Positions 1 to 9,844 of a stretch of DNA of 64,000 nt are shown in pieces (position 1 is the stretch's first letter; each line of letters starts with the position of its first letter). Location of the stretch: contig NZ_QGTL01000005.1 in the NCBI RefSeq assembly GCF_003182135.1, forward strand, positions 1-64,000, in the 5' to 3' direction. The stretch comes from Nocardia neocaledoniensis (GTDB taxonomy: Bacteria > Actinomycetota > Actinomycetes > Mycobacteriales > Mycobacteriaceae). Position numbers and translations under genes: made by a program. The notes under the pieces are model-generated. The model was not told where the DNA came from. It saw only the letters and a list, made by a program, of their open reading frames with translations, and searched no databases.

Positions 1-159
1 ACTCGTCCGGGTACTTCTTCGGTGCTGCCACGAATGACTCCTTCCGGTCCTATCGGACCACAGTCAGAGCCCTCCGAGAAAGCGGGGGAACCTCAAACCG
101 CATCCTTGCACTAGGTGCACGCGCTGACGTGGATCCGCTGTTCGTGGGTTCGTAGCAGG

Positions 160-1566
160 TCAGATGGCGCCTCTGTCGGCAACCATCATGTTGACGGTTT
201 GGGCTGCACAGCGCCGGTTCTCGCCTACTCCGCCGCGCCCGCCGCGCTTGGCCCAGCCGACGACATAGAGCCCCTCGACAGTCTCGCCGCTCACGGGCGA
301 GACAACGCGGCCCTGGTGGTTGTGAACGGCGCCGTCAGCTCCGAGGGGAACCCCTGGCATCGGCTCACAGACGAATCCCGAGGCCATGATGACCGAGTCG
401 GCGCTCAGGTCCTCTGCTGCCACAGTCGTCAGTCGGACTCGACCACCGGCCGCGACCTGTTCTGTTCTGAGGCGGATCCCACCGTCGGCCGTGGTCAGCG
501 CGATCACCTCCCGCCCGAAGACCAGTTCGACCGACAACGGCGCGGAACGTGCCAGCGCACCGCCGTCTCGCGCTATAGCGGCCAGCCGCCGGACCAACGG
601 ATCCGCCGCGACGTCGCTGATCGGCGTGCCGCCGGTGTCGACGGCGATATCGACGTCGTGTTGGCTCAGCTCGTACAGAGCCGAGAACGTGAACGACGGT
701 CGCGATGCCGGCGAGCGCGCGACGATGACCACCCGGGTGATCGGCGCTCCGGACTGGGTGAGGATCCGTTGTTTGGCGATGCTCATCGCGACATCGAACG
801 CAACGTTGCCGCCACCGATGATCATCACGGTCGGTCCGGCAACCAGTCTGATCGGGCCGCTGCCAGCGGCGTGAGCGGCGTGAGCGCTGGTGAGCGCATC
901 AATCGCTTGATGGACGTCCGCGGCCGCCGGCGCGGTGATCTCTCGCGGCCGAGCGGCGCCGTATGCCAGGACAACGGCGTCGTATCGACTGCGAAGGAAT
1001 TCCATCGTCACCTCGACCCCGACGCGGGTATCGAAGCGAGTCTGCACCCTCGGGTCGGCAAAGGGGATGTCGAACAACCGCATCATCTGCCGGATCCCGC
1101 GGTGGTCAGGCGAGACCGCGGTCCGCAGGAGCCCTCCCAGGTGCGGGCTCTGCTCGTACACGGTGATCTGGACCGAGGTGGAGCGTTGCAGCAGTTCGCG
1201 CACCGTGTACATCGCGGCGGATCCGGCGCCGACGACGGCGACGCGAAACGAGCTGGAGCGCAGGGCGATCGGGATCGCTGGTGTGCTGGTACGCGGCGGT
1301 CGGGTGGTCGCGAGCAGGTCGAAGTACGTGCTGCTCTTTTGGGCGTAGACCTGTTCGGTTTCGGTCAGCGCTGCTTCGGGTTTGATGGCTTGTGCCGGGC
1401 ACGCATCGGCGCAGGCTGAGCAGTCGATGCAGGTGGCGGGGTCGATGTAGAGGTGTTCGACGGTGGCGAAGCTTGGTTCGCCGGGTGCGGGATGGATGCA
1501 GTTCTGCGGGCAGACCTGGAGGCAGGATCCGTCCTTGCAACAGTGCCCGAGGATCACGTAACTCAC
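160..1566 (-). CDS. Ferredoxin-fused FAD/NADP oxidoreductase (FprB-like)
   Basis: 468 aa. The N-terminus (about residues 8-60) is a two-cluster ferredoxin module with cysteine runs in CCKDGSCLQVCPQNC and CIDCSACADACP. It is followed by a ferredoxin-NADP reductase fold: an FAD-binding glycine motif VVGAGSAAMY near residue 110 and a second Rossmann motif IIGGGNVAFD near residue 250. This is the architecture of actinobacterial FprB-type enzymes, which pass electrons between NADPH, FAD and Fe-S clusters in the cytosol. It lies 13 nt downstream of the diiron oxygenase gene on the same strand, so it is a plausible electron donor for it (inference). The length is normal for the family and no defect is visible. 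Confidence 0.88.
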   Translation of the reverse strand: MSYVILGHCCKDGSCLQVCPQNCIHPAPGEPSFATVEHLYIDPATCIDCSACADACPAQAIKPEAALTETEQVYAQKSSTYFDLLATTRPPRTSTPAIPIALRSSSFRVAVVGAGSAAMYTVRELLQRSTSVQITVYEQSPHLGGLLRTAVSPDHRGIRQMMRLFDIPFADPRVQTRFDTRVGVEVTMEFLRSRYDAVVLAYGAARPREITAPAAADVHQAIDALTSAHAAHAAGSGPIRLVAGPTVMIIGGGNVAFDVAMSIAKQRILTQSGAPITRVVIVARSPASRPSFTFSALYELSQHDVDIAVDTGGTPISDVAADPLVRRLAAIARDGGALARSAPLSVELVFGREVIALTTADGGIRLRTEQVAAGGRVRLTTVAAEDLSADSVIMASGFVCEPMPGVPLGADGAVHNHQGRVVSPVSGETVEGLYVVGWAKRGGRGGVGENRRCAAQTVNMMVADRGAI

Positions 1567-1579
1567 GGCCGGGCGCCTT

Positions 1580-2464
1580 TCACAGGAGGTTCGACTTGCG
1601 GTAGATGGTGCGCGCGAGGGTGTTCAACAGCCCTTCGCGGTCGAGGAACTCGAGCAGTGGCGCGGTTGCCCTGCGAAACATCATGCGATGGTGCTCGTTG
1701 CGGTCGATATCGCGCTTCGCCGCAGGCCAGTGCAGTCCGAGGCCGCGGTAGATTCCCTTGTTGATCAGTCCCTTGGCGATGATGTGCGCGCCTACGGCGA
1801 TCAGGACTGCGCTGATGTGGCGGCGAACGGCTGAGACGTGGCGCAGCTGATCTCGGATCTTCTGGCGCGCGAAGCTCATGTGCCGGGACTCCTCGACCAC
1901 GTGGACGTGTGAGCTGCGTCGGACCGCGGGAGCGACCCTGTCGTCGATCGACCAGTCACGTTGCATCACGTCGAAGATCTCTTCGCCGGCGAGGACAATT
2001 CCGTAGGCGACCTCGCCCCAGGCGAAGGTGTGAAACAGCCAGCCGATGAAGACGAGCAGCCGATCAAGCGGGCTGTGGCGTTCGCCGAGCTGTTCGATCG
2101 CGGCGACGAACATCAGCGAGTGCAGGCTCTCGTCAGCGCATTCGTTGAACAGGAACTTCACATCCGCGCGGGTCGGGTCGACGCTGTGGTTGCGCCGAAG
2201 CAGCACGATCTGTAGCGCGACTTCCAGCCAGATCGCCACGCCGAGGAAGTGGGAGACTTCGCGGCGCGTGAGCTGCCTCTGCTCGGCCTCGGTCATGCGG
2301 GTCCAGGTCGGGGTGCCATAGAGCGGGGACCACTCGGGGGTCATCCCGTGGCTGGCGCGGTCGACCTGTGCGTCGGATTCGGTGCCGCGTAGGTCGAACG
2401 AGAGCCGTTTGGCGGAGGCGATTAGCTCTCCGTACAGCGGGGTGGATTCTTCTGGCGTGGGCAT
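1580..2464 (-). CDS. AurF-like diiron oxygenase
   Basis: 294 aa from the ATG at 2464, chosen because GGAGAG lies 6 nt upstream; an upstream in-frame ATG at 2497 has no comparable site. Two diiron motifs are visible: ECADESLH (E108, E112, H115) and EESRH about 80 residues later. This matches the p-aminobenzoate N-oxygenase AurF/diiron oxygenase family, whose members oxidise amines or C-H bonds using O2 and reducing equivalents. The substrate cannot be deduced. It is the upstream gene of a two-gene unit with the ferredoxin/flavin reductase, which fits the need for an electron source. Confidence 0.8.
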   Translation of the reverse strand: MPTPEESTPLYGELIASAKRLSFDLRGTESDAQVDRASHGMTPEWSPLYGTPTWTRMTEAEQRQLTRREVSHFLGVAIWLEVALQIVLLRRNHSVDPTRADVKFLFNECADESLHSLMFVAAIEQLGERHSPLDRLLVFIGWLFHTFAWGEVAYGIVLAGEEIFDVMQRDWSIDDRVAPAVRRSSHVHVVEESRHMSFARQKIRDQLRHVSAVRRHISAVLIAVGAHIIAKGLINKGIYRGLGLHWPAAKRDIDRNEHHRMMFRRATAPLLEFLDREGLLNTLARTIYRKSNLL

Positions 2465-2635
2465 GTCAAACTCTCCAAATCGACGCCCGCGCAGCATGGT
2501 TCGCTTGCACGCCTAACCCCGAGGACTTCGGGTGCGTCAGTTCCAACAGTGTTTTCGTCTCGAGCGCCCGGCGTTCGCGGGTGCGAGCAACCGATGCGAG
2601 GTCATAACGTGTGCCGAGGGCTATAGCCCGGCAGG

Positions 2636-3466
2636 TCAGCGCGCTTCGTCGCCGAGGTGGTGAGCGCGTTCGGCTCGGACGAATGCCCGGGCGGTGTAGG
2701 CGGCGAACAGTCGCCAGTGCGAGGCGTGGGTGACGGACAGGCCGGTCAAGGCCGAGATTCGACGCATGCGGTAGTCGATGGTGTTGGGATGAACGCACAG
2801 CCGACGGGCACTGCGTTTGCGATCGAAGCCTTGGCAGATCATCGCTGCCAGCGTGTGGATCAGCTCGGGATGTTCCTCGAGAGGCTCCAGTAGCGAGACC
2901 AGCTGGTCACGTCCTGGTCCGGGGCGGGTGATCTGGTACTCCAGAGCCAGCTCGCCCAGTTCGTAGAGTCGGGGCTCCTTCCGGAGGCCGATCGCGAGGT
3001 CGAGCAGTTCGTGGGCGGTGGCGGCAGCCTCAGCGATCGCAGTCGTCGCGGATTCGACGGCTGCTGCCGTGGGTGCCTGTCGCGTGACCGCTGACAGCAG
3101 CGCAGGAAGCTCATGGGTTCGGCGAGCCAGGACCGACGAGCCGGGAATCAGGATGGTGCCGTAGATCGGACCCAGGAGCGCCGGCACGGGAAACCCGCAC
3201 TCGGCGCCCAGGCATCGGCGGATGGCCTTCAATCGCGCCTCGACAATTGCCGCAGCTCGGTTGGCTGTGGTGGCGATCGGGCTGGCGGGGAATTCGACAG
3301 CGACGACGACGAATGTGTTGGTGGTCGGGATCTGGAAGTGCCGGGCGATCGATAGGTTGACATGGCCGCCGGACAGCAGCGATATCGCGAACTCGTTGAG
3401 AGCAGCGGTGGCGGTGCTGTCCTCGGAGTACACCGGTGCACAGGGGTTTTCATCGATTGTCAGCAT
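2636..3466 (-). CDS. PucR/CdaR-family transcriptional regulator
   Basis: 276 aa. The C-terminal 70 residues contain the PucR-type helix-turn-helix (RKRSARRLCVHPNTIDYRMRRI), preceded by a GGDEF-like/linker region and an N-terminal sensory segment. The ATG at 3466 is preferred because GGAG sits 5 nt upstream; the ATG four codons earlier lacks a ribosome site. It is transcribed towards the diiron oxygenase/reductase pair, about 170 nt upstream of it, and is therefore a candidate regulator of that pair (inference). The ligand is unknown. Confidence 0.82.
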   Translation of the reverse strand: MLTIDENPCAPVYSEDSTATAALNEFAISLLSGGHVNLSIARHFQIPTTNTFVVVAVEFPASPIATTANRAAAIVEARLKAIRRCLGAECGFPVPALLGPIYGTILIPGSSVLARRTHELPALLSAVTRQAPTAAAVESATTAIAEAAATAHELLDLAIGLRKEPRLYELGELALEYQITRPGPGRDQLVSLLEPLEEHPELIHTLAAMICQGFDRKRSARRLCVHPNTIDYRMRRISALTGLSVTHASHWRLFAAYTARAFVRAERAHHLGDEAR

Positions 3467-3485
3467 CAGATCTCCCATTGAGGGT

Positions 3486-3523
3486 CACGTCCGGTCCCGG
3501 GCTCCGGTGCGGGACCGGACGTG
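3486..3523 (-). terminator. Hairpin terminator after the serine hydrolase
   Basis: Perfect 14-bp inverted repeat: CACGTCCGGTCCCG at 3486-3499 and its complement at 3510-3523, with a 10-nt loop. It starts 17 nt after the stop of the serine hydrolase (read leftwards) and before the PucR gene. There is no strong U tract, which is common in high-GC actinomycetes. Confidence 0.7.
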
Positions 3524-3540
3524 TTGTCATCGGTTCGAGG

Positions 3541-4722
3541 TCATCGCTTGGCGGCAGCGTCGGCGATGGCGCGGAAGGCGTGGATGGCTTCGCCCATGTT
3601 GGCCTCGGAGTTGAGGTCTTCGCTGTTCTTGACGATCACGATGCCGTCCTTGGGCGAGACGTAGATGAATTGGCCGAGGATGCCGATCGCGGAGTAGTCG
3701 CCGCGGTCGCCGTCGCCGAGCCACCACTGGTAGCCGTAGCCGTAGTTGTTCTCCGAGCTTTCGGGCTTGTCGGGGCGCAGGCTGCCCGGCTGCAAATGCG
3801 GTGCGGAGGCGTGGGTGGAGTCCTTGACCCACTGCGCGGGCAGGACCTGCTTGCCGCCGGCCTGGCCGTCGCGTAGGTACAGCAGGCCGAACCGGGCGAA
3901 GTCGCGGACAGTGGCGTGGTAGCAGCAGTAGCCGATGGTGCTGCCCTTGTAGTCCTTGCCGATCAGTGCCGAGGTTTCCATCCCGGTCGGCTTCCAGATG
4001 CGGTCCTCGATGTAGTCCGAGAGCGACTTGCCGGTCGCCTTCGACACGACCCAGCCCAGGACGAAAGTGTCCATGGAGTCGTAGTTGAACTTCGTTCCCG
4101 CGGGTCGCTCGCGCTTGATCTCCTTGGCCTGGTCGATCAGCGAGGTGCCGGCGACCATGCGGATCGTGGTGGCGGTCGAGCCCTTGGTGGGGTTGGTGTA
4201 GTCGGTTTCGTCGTAGGCGGTGCCCGACGACATCTGCAAGACGTTGCGGATGCTCACCCCGTTGTAGCCGCTCTTCGCCAGCTCCGGGACGTACTTGGTG
4301 ACCGGGTCGTCGATCGAGGTGATCCGCCCCTCCGACACCGCGACTCCCAGCGCGGCAGAGGTGATCGACTTTCCGACCGACCACGAGTTGAAGCGGCTGC
4401 TCGCCGAATAGCCGCCGAAGTAGCGCTCGTCGAGGATCTGGTTGTCCTTCATGACCAGGAATCCCCTGGTCGAAGACCGCTCGAGGTAGTCGGCGACAGT
4501 GTGGGTCTTGCCCTTGTAGATGTAGGTCGCATCGAGGGCTTTGAGGCCCTGCGCGGTCAGTGGCTCCGGTCGGCTGGAGGCCTCCGCGGTGTCGGTGAAG
4601 TAGAAGGGCACGTGCGGCAACAGGGGCAACGGCAGCGCACCCTCGGCCTGTGCGGGAGCCGCCCACGGCGCCGACAACACCGCCGCCGCCGAGATCGCGA
4701 CGACCAGACTTCGCTTGAACAT
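3541..4722 (-). CDS. Secreted serine hydrolase of the beta-lactamase/EstB family
   Basis: 393 aa from the ATG at 4722 (GGAG 5 nt upstream; an earlier in-frame ATG at 4761 would hide the signal peptide). The N-terminus MFKRSLVVAISAAAVLSA followed by PAQAEG is a classical Sec signal peptide. The catalytic SxxK motif is SVGK in NSWSVGKSITSAAL, and the second YxN-type position is expected in the KFNYDSMDTF region. This is the class C beta-lactamase-like fold (Pfam Beta-lactamase), used by esterases, D-aminopeptidases and 6-aminohexanoate-dimer hydrolases; YGYGYQWW near the C-terminus is typical of that esterase/amidase branch. The substrate is unknown. It is divergent from a TetR gene, with a palindrome between them. 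Confidence 0.82.
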   Translation of the reverse strand: MFKRSLVVAISAAAVLSAPWAAPAQAEGALPLPLLPHVPFYFTDTAEASSRPEPLTAQGLKALDATYIYKGKTHTVADYLERSSTRGFLVMKDNQILDERYFGGYSASSRFNSWSVGKSITSAALGVAVSEGRITSIDDPVTKYVPELAKSGYNGVSIRNVLQMSSGTAYDETDYTNPTKGSTATTIRMVAGTSLIDQAKEIKRERPAGTKFNYDSMDTFVLGWVVSKATGKSLSDYIEDRIWKPTGMETSALIGKDYKGSTIGYCCYHATVRDFARFGLLYLRDGQAGGKQVLPAQWVKDSTHASAPHLQPGSLRPDKPESSENNYGYGYQWWLGDGDRGDYSAIGILGQFIYVSPKDGIVIVKNSEDLNSEANMGEAIHAFRAIADAAAKR

Positions 4723-4761
4723 GTGTTCTCCGTTCATGTGAGGTGGCCAGAATGCAACCAT

Positions 4762-4780
4762 TTGTCACCATTGGTGTCAA
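4762..4780. promoter_or_regulatory. Palindromic operator in the hydrolase/TetR divergent promoter
   Basis: TTGTCACCATTGGTGTCAA is a near-perfect 19-nt palindrome. It lies between the divergent serine hydrolase (start 4722) and TetR (start 4814) genes, where TetR proteins commonly bind to repress both genes. Binding by the neighbouring TetR is inferred from position. Confidence 0.6.
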
Positions 4781-4813
4781 CAGTGGTGATTAAATGGCGG
4801 GTATGCTGACGCG

Positions 4814-5500
4814 ATGCCGACCAGCCCTGCCGCCCCGATCCGGAAACGCGCCCCACGCGGCGGTCTCACCCCGAATCGGATCATCGAGGTGGCGATGGGA
4901 ATCATCGAGGCCGACGGGTCCGATGCCCTCACGTTCCGGCGGCTCGGTACAGAACTCGGCGTCGACCACACCGCGGTCTTGCGGCACTTCCGCGGCAAGG
5001 ACGATCTGATGCTGGCCTTGGCGGATCGGCTGATGACCGAAGCGCTCGCTGGTGTCGAGGTGAGCGAGGACTGGCGAGCCACGCTCAAAGGCCTGGCGCA
5101 GCGTGTGAGGCTCGCCTGTCACGCGCATCCGCAGGTCGCGGTGGTTGTTTCCGGTCGCACGACCCGCCGGGCATCAGAGTTCGCGGGCGCCGAGATCGTC
5201 CTCGGCGCCCTGCGGCAGGCGGGCCTGCAAGGCCGCGAGGCCGCATCGTGCTACCGGGCGCTGGTCGAAATCGCGCTGGCCTACGCCTCCATGGAAGCCA
5301 CGCTGATCGCCTTACCCGCGGACGCCATGGCCGGGGACCGCGACGCCTGGAGTCGCGAGTATCTAGCCCTGCCCTCGGCTCAGTACCCCAACATCGCGGC
5401 GGTCGCGCCGTACCTGGCCGAAGTGGACGAGGAAGACCAGTTCGATATCGCGCTCGACTTGTTCATGGACGCCATCGAGGTACGAGCAAGCCGCAAGTGA
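4814..5500 (+). CDS. TetR-family transcriptional regulator
   Basis: 228 aa. The N-terminal helix-turn-helix is clear (LTFRRLGTELGVDHTAVLRHFRGKDDLMLAL, residues about 37-67), followed by an all-helical ligand domain. A basic extension of about 17 residues precedes the DNA-binding domain. It is divergent from the secreted serine hydrolase, with a shared palindrome at 4762-4780, so it most likely controls that gene and itself. The inducer is unknown. Confidence 0.88.
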   Translation: MPTSPAAPIRKRAPRGGLTPNRIIEVAMGIIEADGSDALTFRRLGTELGVDHTAVLRHFRGKDDLMLALADRLMTEALAGVEVSEDWRATLKGLAQRVRLACHAHPQVAVVVSGRTTRRASEFAGAEIVLGALRQAGLQGREAASCYRALVEIALAYASMEATLIALPADAMAGDRDAWSREYLALPSAQYPNIAAVAPYLAEVDEEDQFDIALDLFMDAIEVRASRK

Positions 5501-5699
5501 CATCCAGATCCGCCGACGCAGTGGTTCATCTCGCGCCGTCAGAGCACGGCGCTCACCCTACCGTCCGCCGCGCGGCGATGGCTTGCTCCCACAGTGCTGA
5601 TGGGCCGTTGTGTAGGCGCACCGGGATACTCCCGTTGCGTTGTTTGCGGGGTCTGGACGGGCTCCGAATGTTCCTGCGGGACGCGCTTGTCGTCCAGGC

Positions 5700-6223
5700 A
5701 CAAGTCTCCCTTCTTGGACGGACAGATGGCAGGGTTACGGGTGCTCGCGGCAGCACTGGCGACATGCCGCGTCCAAAGCCGCGGGTGGAAACTCAGGTGG
5801 TTGCGTCGGAAGCGGATCGGCTCGAAGTCGGGGCGTTGGCGTTCCCACGCCCGGATATCAGCGAGCCGGCAGCGGCGGTGCCGGCCCAGGCGGGCAGTGT
5901 CTTGGCCGGGATCTGCAGCCGCTGGGCGAGATCGGTGGTGGTGAGCCAACTGTCGTCCTCGGCGGTCGCTGCGTACGCGGGTTCGCCGGCCTGGCTCGGT
6001 TTGGTATCGCGAAGTCGTTGTCCTTCCCAGGCGCGAACGGCTGCAGGCCGGTATCGGCGGTGTCGGCCGAGGTGGCTGTATCGGGGCCCGACGCCCAGGA
6101 GGCGATGGTCTTGTGTGTGTGGCAGCGAGCCGCGAGATCTGCGCTCGTCAGCCGGGTTTCGTCGTCAGGAAAAGAAGACCCGGAATTCGCGGAGTCCGGC
6201 GATGGGGGAGAGATGGAAGGCAT
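5700..6223 (-). pseudogene. Frameshifted gene with two tandem excisionase-type HTH domains
   Basis: Read on the minus strand from the ATG at 6223, the first frame gives RLTSADLAARCHTHKTIASWAS. Near 6080 the reading must shift to continue with GPRYSHLGRHRRYRPAAVRAWEGQR, which runs in frame into WLTTTDLAQRLQIPAKTLPAWAG. A second shift near 5885 continues as GRHRRCRLADIRAWERQR. The two halves are repeats of the same unit: a MerR/excisionase-like (HTH_17) helix-turn-helix with its wing (GRHRRYR). Such proteins serve as recombination directionality factors or small regulators. Two frameshifts make the gene non-functional as read, unless they are sequencing errors. It stands alone between the TetR gene and CRISPR array 1. 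Confidence 0.6.
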
Positions 6224-6640
6224 GCGTCGCTCACTTATGTGTTGCGATCAGTAGCTCTTCCTGTGGTCGAGTATATCGGCAGACCGCCACCGGGTGCTTG
6301 GGCCAGCAGTATGCAGGCTAAGTCGCAAGGCGCCTTGGTGACTTCCGAACACTCCCTGTCAGCAGTATCGCCAAGGCAGAACGCTCACCCGGGTCGGTCG
6401 CAGCACGGTGGCCTCGGGAGGTTGTCCACCGAGCATATAGGTGCGGATCGTCGGCTCGTTGGTTTCGGGATTTCGAGGAGCTGGCGATGTCGTCGTCTGT
6501 CGGAGGCAACCCACGCCGAAGCGTTGGAGGCTAAGTTAGCAGACGCAGGTGATGAGCGGGCTGGCATGACGGCCAGCACAAGTTTGTGACGTGGTGGTGG
6601 AGTAGGTATCTGGGATGTCAATCCTGGCTGTTACTCGGGT
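6224..6640. other. Intergenic stretch with no recognised gene
   Basis: About 420 nt between the broken HTH gene and the CRISPR leader. Short open frames exist on both strands, but none carries a recognisable domain or a convincing start. I see no RNA gene here. Confidence 0.4.
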
Positions 6641-6733
6641 GGAGGACAGTGGTGGTCTGTGTGAGGTGGAGGAACTTGAGTGAAAGTGAATGAGAATCGC
6701 GTGATCGTGCGGTAAACATGCAGGTCAGTTAGT
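6641..6733 (+). promoter_or_regulatory. CRISPR array 1 leader
   Basis: AT-richer block directly left of the first repeat. It contains GAAAGTGAATGAGAAT and GTGCGGTAAAC and ends GCAGGTCAGTTAGT. The same elements occur before array 2, and in shorter form before array 3. This fixes the leader side and the direction of transcription (left to right) and is the expected site of new spacer insertion. Confidence 0.8.
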
Positions 6734-9574
6734 GTGCTCCCCGCGCGAGCGGGGATGAGCCCAGCGGCCAAGTGGCGAATTCGGGGACGTTTTCGTGCTC
6801 CCCGCGCGAGCGGGGATGAGCCCGCGTGGGCCACCGAGGCGATTCCAGCGAGCTGGTGCTCCCCGCGCGAGCGGGGATGAGCCCTAGCGGGGCGGCGGGC
6901 CTGGCGGCCCGCCTTGGTGCTCCCCGCGCGAGCGGGGATGAGCCCATGACCGACCGGCCGGTGGTGGCCGCCCTCGGGTGCTCCCCGCGCGAGCGGGGAT
7001 GAGCCCCGGGCCCGGCCCACGAAAGGGGAACCGATGACGTGCTCCCCGCGCGAGCGGGGATGAGCCCTGATCGGCTACGCCGTTGAACCGCTCGATAGAG
7101 TGCTCCCCGCGCGAGCGGGGATGAGCCCTCGTGCGTGTAGTACACGGTGCTCGCCGTCTTGTGCTCCCCGCGCGAGCGGGGATGAGCCCTTTTCGCGCGG
7201 CGCGCTTTCGGGCGCACCAGTGTGCTCCCCGCGCGAGCGGGGATGAGCCCACGCGATAACCCAAAGCCGGATTAGCTTGAGCGTGCTCCCCGCGCGAGCG
7301 GGGATGAGCCCTTCTGGTCGCTGATGAACGGCGTGATGTTCCTGTGCTCCCCGCGCGAGCGGGGATGAGCCCCGGCGACGCCGACAGCGCACGCTCGCAC
7401 CTGCGTGCTCCCCGCGCGAGCGGGGATGAGCCCTGTCCGGCGCCGCGTACACCGCGCCCGCCGCGGTGCTCCCCGCGCGAGCGGGGATGAGCCCGCCTTG
7501 ATCGCGTCTTTGCCGGTCTTGCCCTTGTGCTCCCCGCGCGAGCGGGGATGAGCCCAGCCCCGCCGAGTATGCCGCCGAGGCGTTGGCGTGCTCCCCGCGC
7601 GAGCGGGGATGAGCCCACCGAGTCGCCGGTGATCCGTGAGCAGCTGGCGTGCTCCCCGCGCGAGCGGGGATGAGCCCCTGGGTCTTGAGCAGGTCGGCAA
7701 GTACCTGGAGTGCTCCCCGCGCGAGCGGGGATGAGCCCGCCTCACAGTTCGCGATTGTCCTTGCGGTGCTGTGCTCCCCGCGCGAGCGGGGATGAGCCCG
7801 CGGACAGCGAGGCAGCGTCGATCGCGACGACGTGCTCCCCGCGCGAGCGGGGATGAGCCCGCCGATGTGGTGTGGCGTCTGGACGCGGCGTTGTGCTCCC
7901 CGCGCGAGCGGGGATGAGCCCGTCGCGCACCTCGCCGAGCGGCTGCGCTTGGCGTGGGAGTGCTCCCCGCGCGAGCGGGGATGAGCCCCTCGCCAAGCTG
8001 GAGCAGATCGCGACCGGCATGTGCTCCCCGCGCGAGCGGGGATGAGCCCGAAACGACCGCCCCCGACGCCGGGTTCGTCAAGTGCTCCCCGCGCGAGCGG
8101 GGATGAGCCCTACCCGGCCGCGAGCGCATCGTTCACCGGCGCGTGCTCCCCGCGCGAGCGGGGATGAGCCCAACACCTACACGCCGAACCCGAACGTGGT
8201 CAGGTGCTCCCCGCGCGAGTGGGGATGAGCCCGCGTCCTGGTCGTCGGGCACGTTGAGCACCGGGTGCTCCCCGCGCGAGCGGGGATGAGCCCGTGAACA
8301 CCGACACCGGCCCGTACCGGGACACGTGCTCCCCGCGCGAGCGGGGATGAGCCCCGGTGGTCGTGGGTGTGCCACACCCCGTCCACGTGCTCCCCGCGCG
8401 AGCGGGGATGAGCCCCGCCAACACCCAGAACCACGCACACACCGTGAGTGCTCCCCGCGCGAGCGGGGATGAGCCCATCCCCGCGCAGGACGTGGCCTGG
8501 CGCCCGCTGTGCTCCCCGCGCGAGCGGGGATGAGCCCCCGCACGTCCGCTCCCGGCGCTATGGCGGCTGGTGCTCCCCGCGCGAGCGGGGATGAGCCCCC
8601 GGTGTGCGGGCACTTCTGGCCGAATCTGTGGTGCTCCCCGCGCGAGCGGGGATGAGCCCCGGAGATCGCGCCCGAGGGCGCGGAAGAGCATGTGCTCCCC
8701 GCGCGAGCGGGGATGAGCCCCCGATTCTGATGGCCGAGCGCACCGCGATGATGTGCTCCCCGCGCGAGCGGGGATGAGCCCGCACCGTCGCGGAATCGGT
8801 GCGCGATCACGACGTGCTCCCCGCGCGAGCGGGGATGAGCCCCGGAACGGCAGCGTCGCGTACAGCTCCGAGAAGTGCTCCCCGCGCGAGGGGGGATGAG
8901 CCCAGGGTCGCCCCGATCACGGTGAACACCAAGGGGTGCTCCCCGCGCGAGCGGGGATGAGCCCGAGGAAGGTTGGCTGAGCACGGGGACGCAGCGGTGC
9001 TCCCCGCGCGAGCGGGGATGAGCCCCACTCGCCGCCAGGCGTCGCCGACGAGTGGCGGTGCTCCCCGCGCGAGCGGGGATGAGCCCTGCGCGGGCTCGGC
9101 ATCGACGTCGAGCTGACCGTGCTCCCCGCGCGAGCGGGGATGAGCCCGGAAACCGTGCCTTGTGGGTGTCAACTGATAGGTGCTCCCCGCGCGAGCGGGG
9201 ATGAGCCCAAGAACGCGGCAGTCGGCGCCGGCCTCCCGGTGTGCTCCCCGCGCGAGCGGGGATGAGCCTGTGGCCGCGGTCCTACGCGAGTTTCTGGACA
9301 AGTGCTCCCCGCGCGAGCGGGGATGAGCCCTCAGTACCCAGCTCGGCTGAGAATGACCCCTCGTGCTCCCCGCGCGAGCGGGGATGAGCCCACCGAGTAC
9401 GCCCAGGTCTGGACGCAGGACGAGTGCTCCCCGCGCGAGCGGGGATGAGCCCAGCAACTGGCCGAAGCCGTCCGTCGCATCACCGTGCTCCCCGCGCGAG
9501 CGGGGATGAGCCCAATCTCGACCTGACGCAGCTCGCCCAAGACGTGTGCTCCCCGCGCGAGCGGGGATGAGCCC
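6734..9574 (+). CRISPR. Type I-E CRISPR array 1: 47 repeats, 46 spacers
   Basis: 47 copies of a 29-nt repeat that begins GTGCTCCCCGCG, has a 7-bp stem (CTCCCCGC/GCGGGGAT region) and ends GGGGATGAGCCC. It resembles the E. coli type I-E repeat in the same orientation. Repeats occur every 61 nt (32-nt spacers), except one 38-nt spacer at 7922-7959. Only a few copies vary: position 29 region GAGT at 8204, GAGG at 8875, and GAGCCT at 9241. The leader is on the left. Transcripts should be cut by the Cas6e encoded downstream. Several spacers read well as protein-coding sequence (for example 8965-8996). Invader targets cannot be named without a database search. Confidence 0.98.
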
Positions 9575-9844
9575 TGCCTGCGGTCGATCTTCGGCCCGCC
9601 AAAGGTGGGGTTCTGAGTGGCTGGTTCTGTGTCGGATCCTGAAAGCGATCCCTGGCGCATGGTGACTGGCATGGGAGGTCGTTCTGCGAGGCTCCCCAAA
9701 AAGTACCGGTCGTTAGGGTAGGTCCGCAGGGTGAGATGACGGGGCTGTTGTCGCGCGAATCGTCAGATTGCACACTATTATTCCCTTGATTGTCCAGGGC
9801 AATTAACCGACCACTCAGTTCACTATCGAGCCAGGAGCCTGCGG
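9575..9844. other. Spacer between array 1 and the NACHT gene
   Basis: 270 nt with no gene. The last 90 nt are AT-rich (around CACACTATTATTCCCTTGATTG) and probably hold the promoter of the NACHT operon. Confidence 0.45.

Noticed and set aside
6631..9699. Long minus- and plus-strand frames over the arrays with repeats such as GSSPLARGA and HPRSRGEH
   Set aside because: They are translations of the CRISPR repeat; the peptide period follows the 61-nt unit. Not genes.
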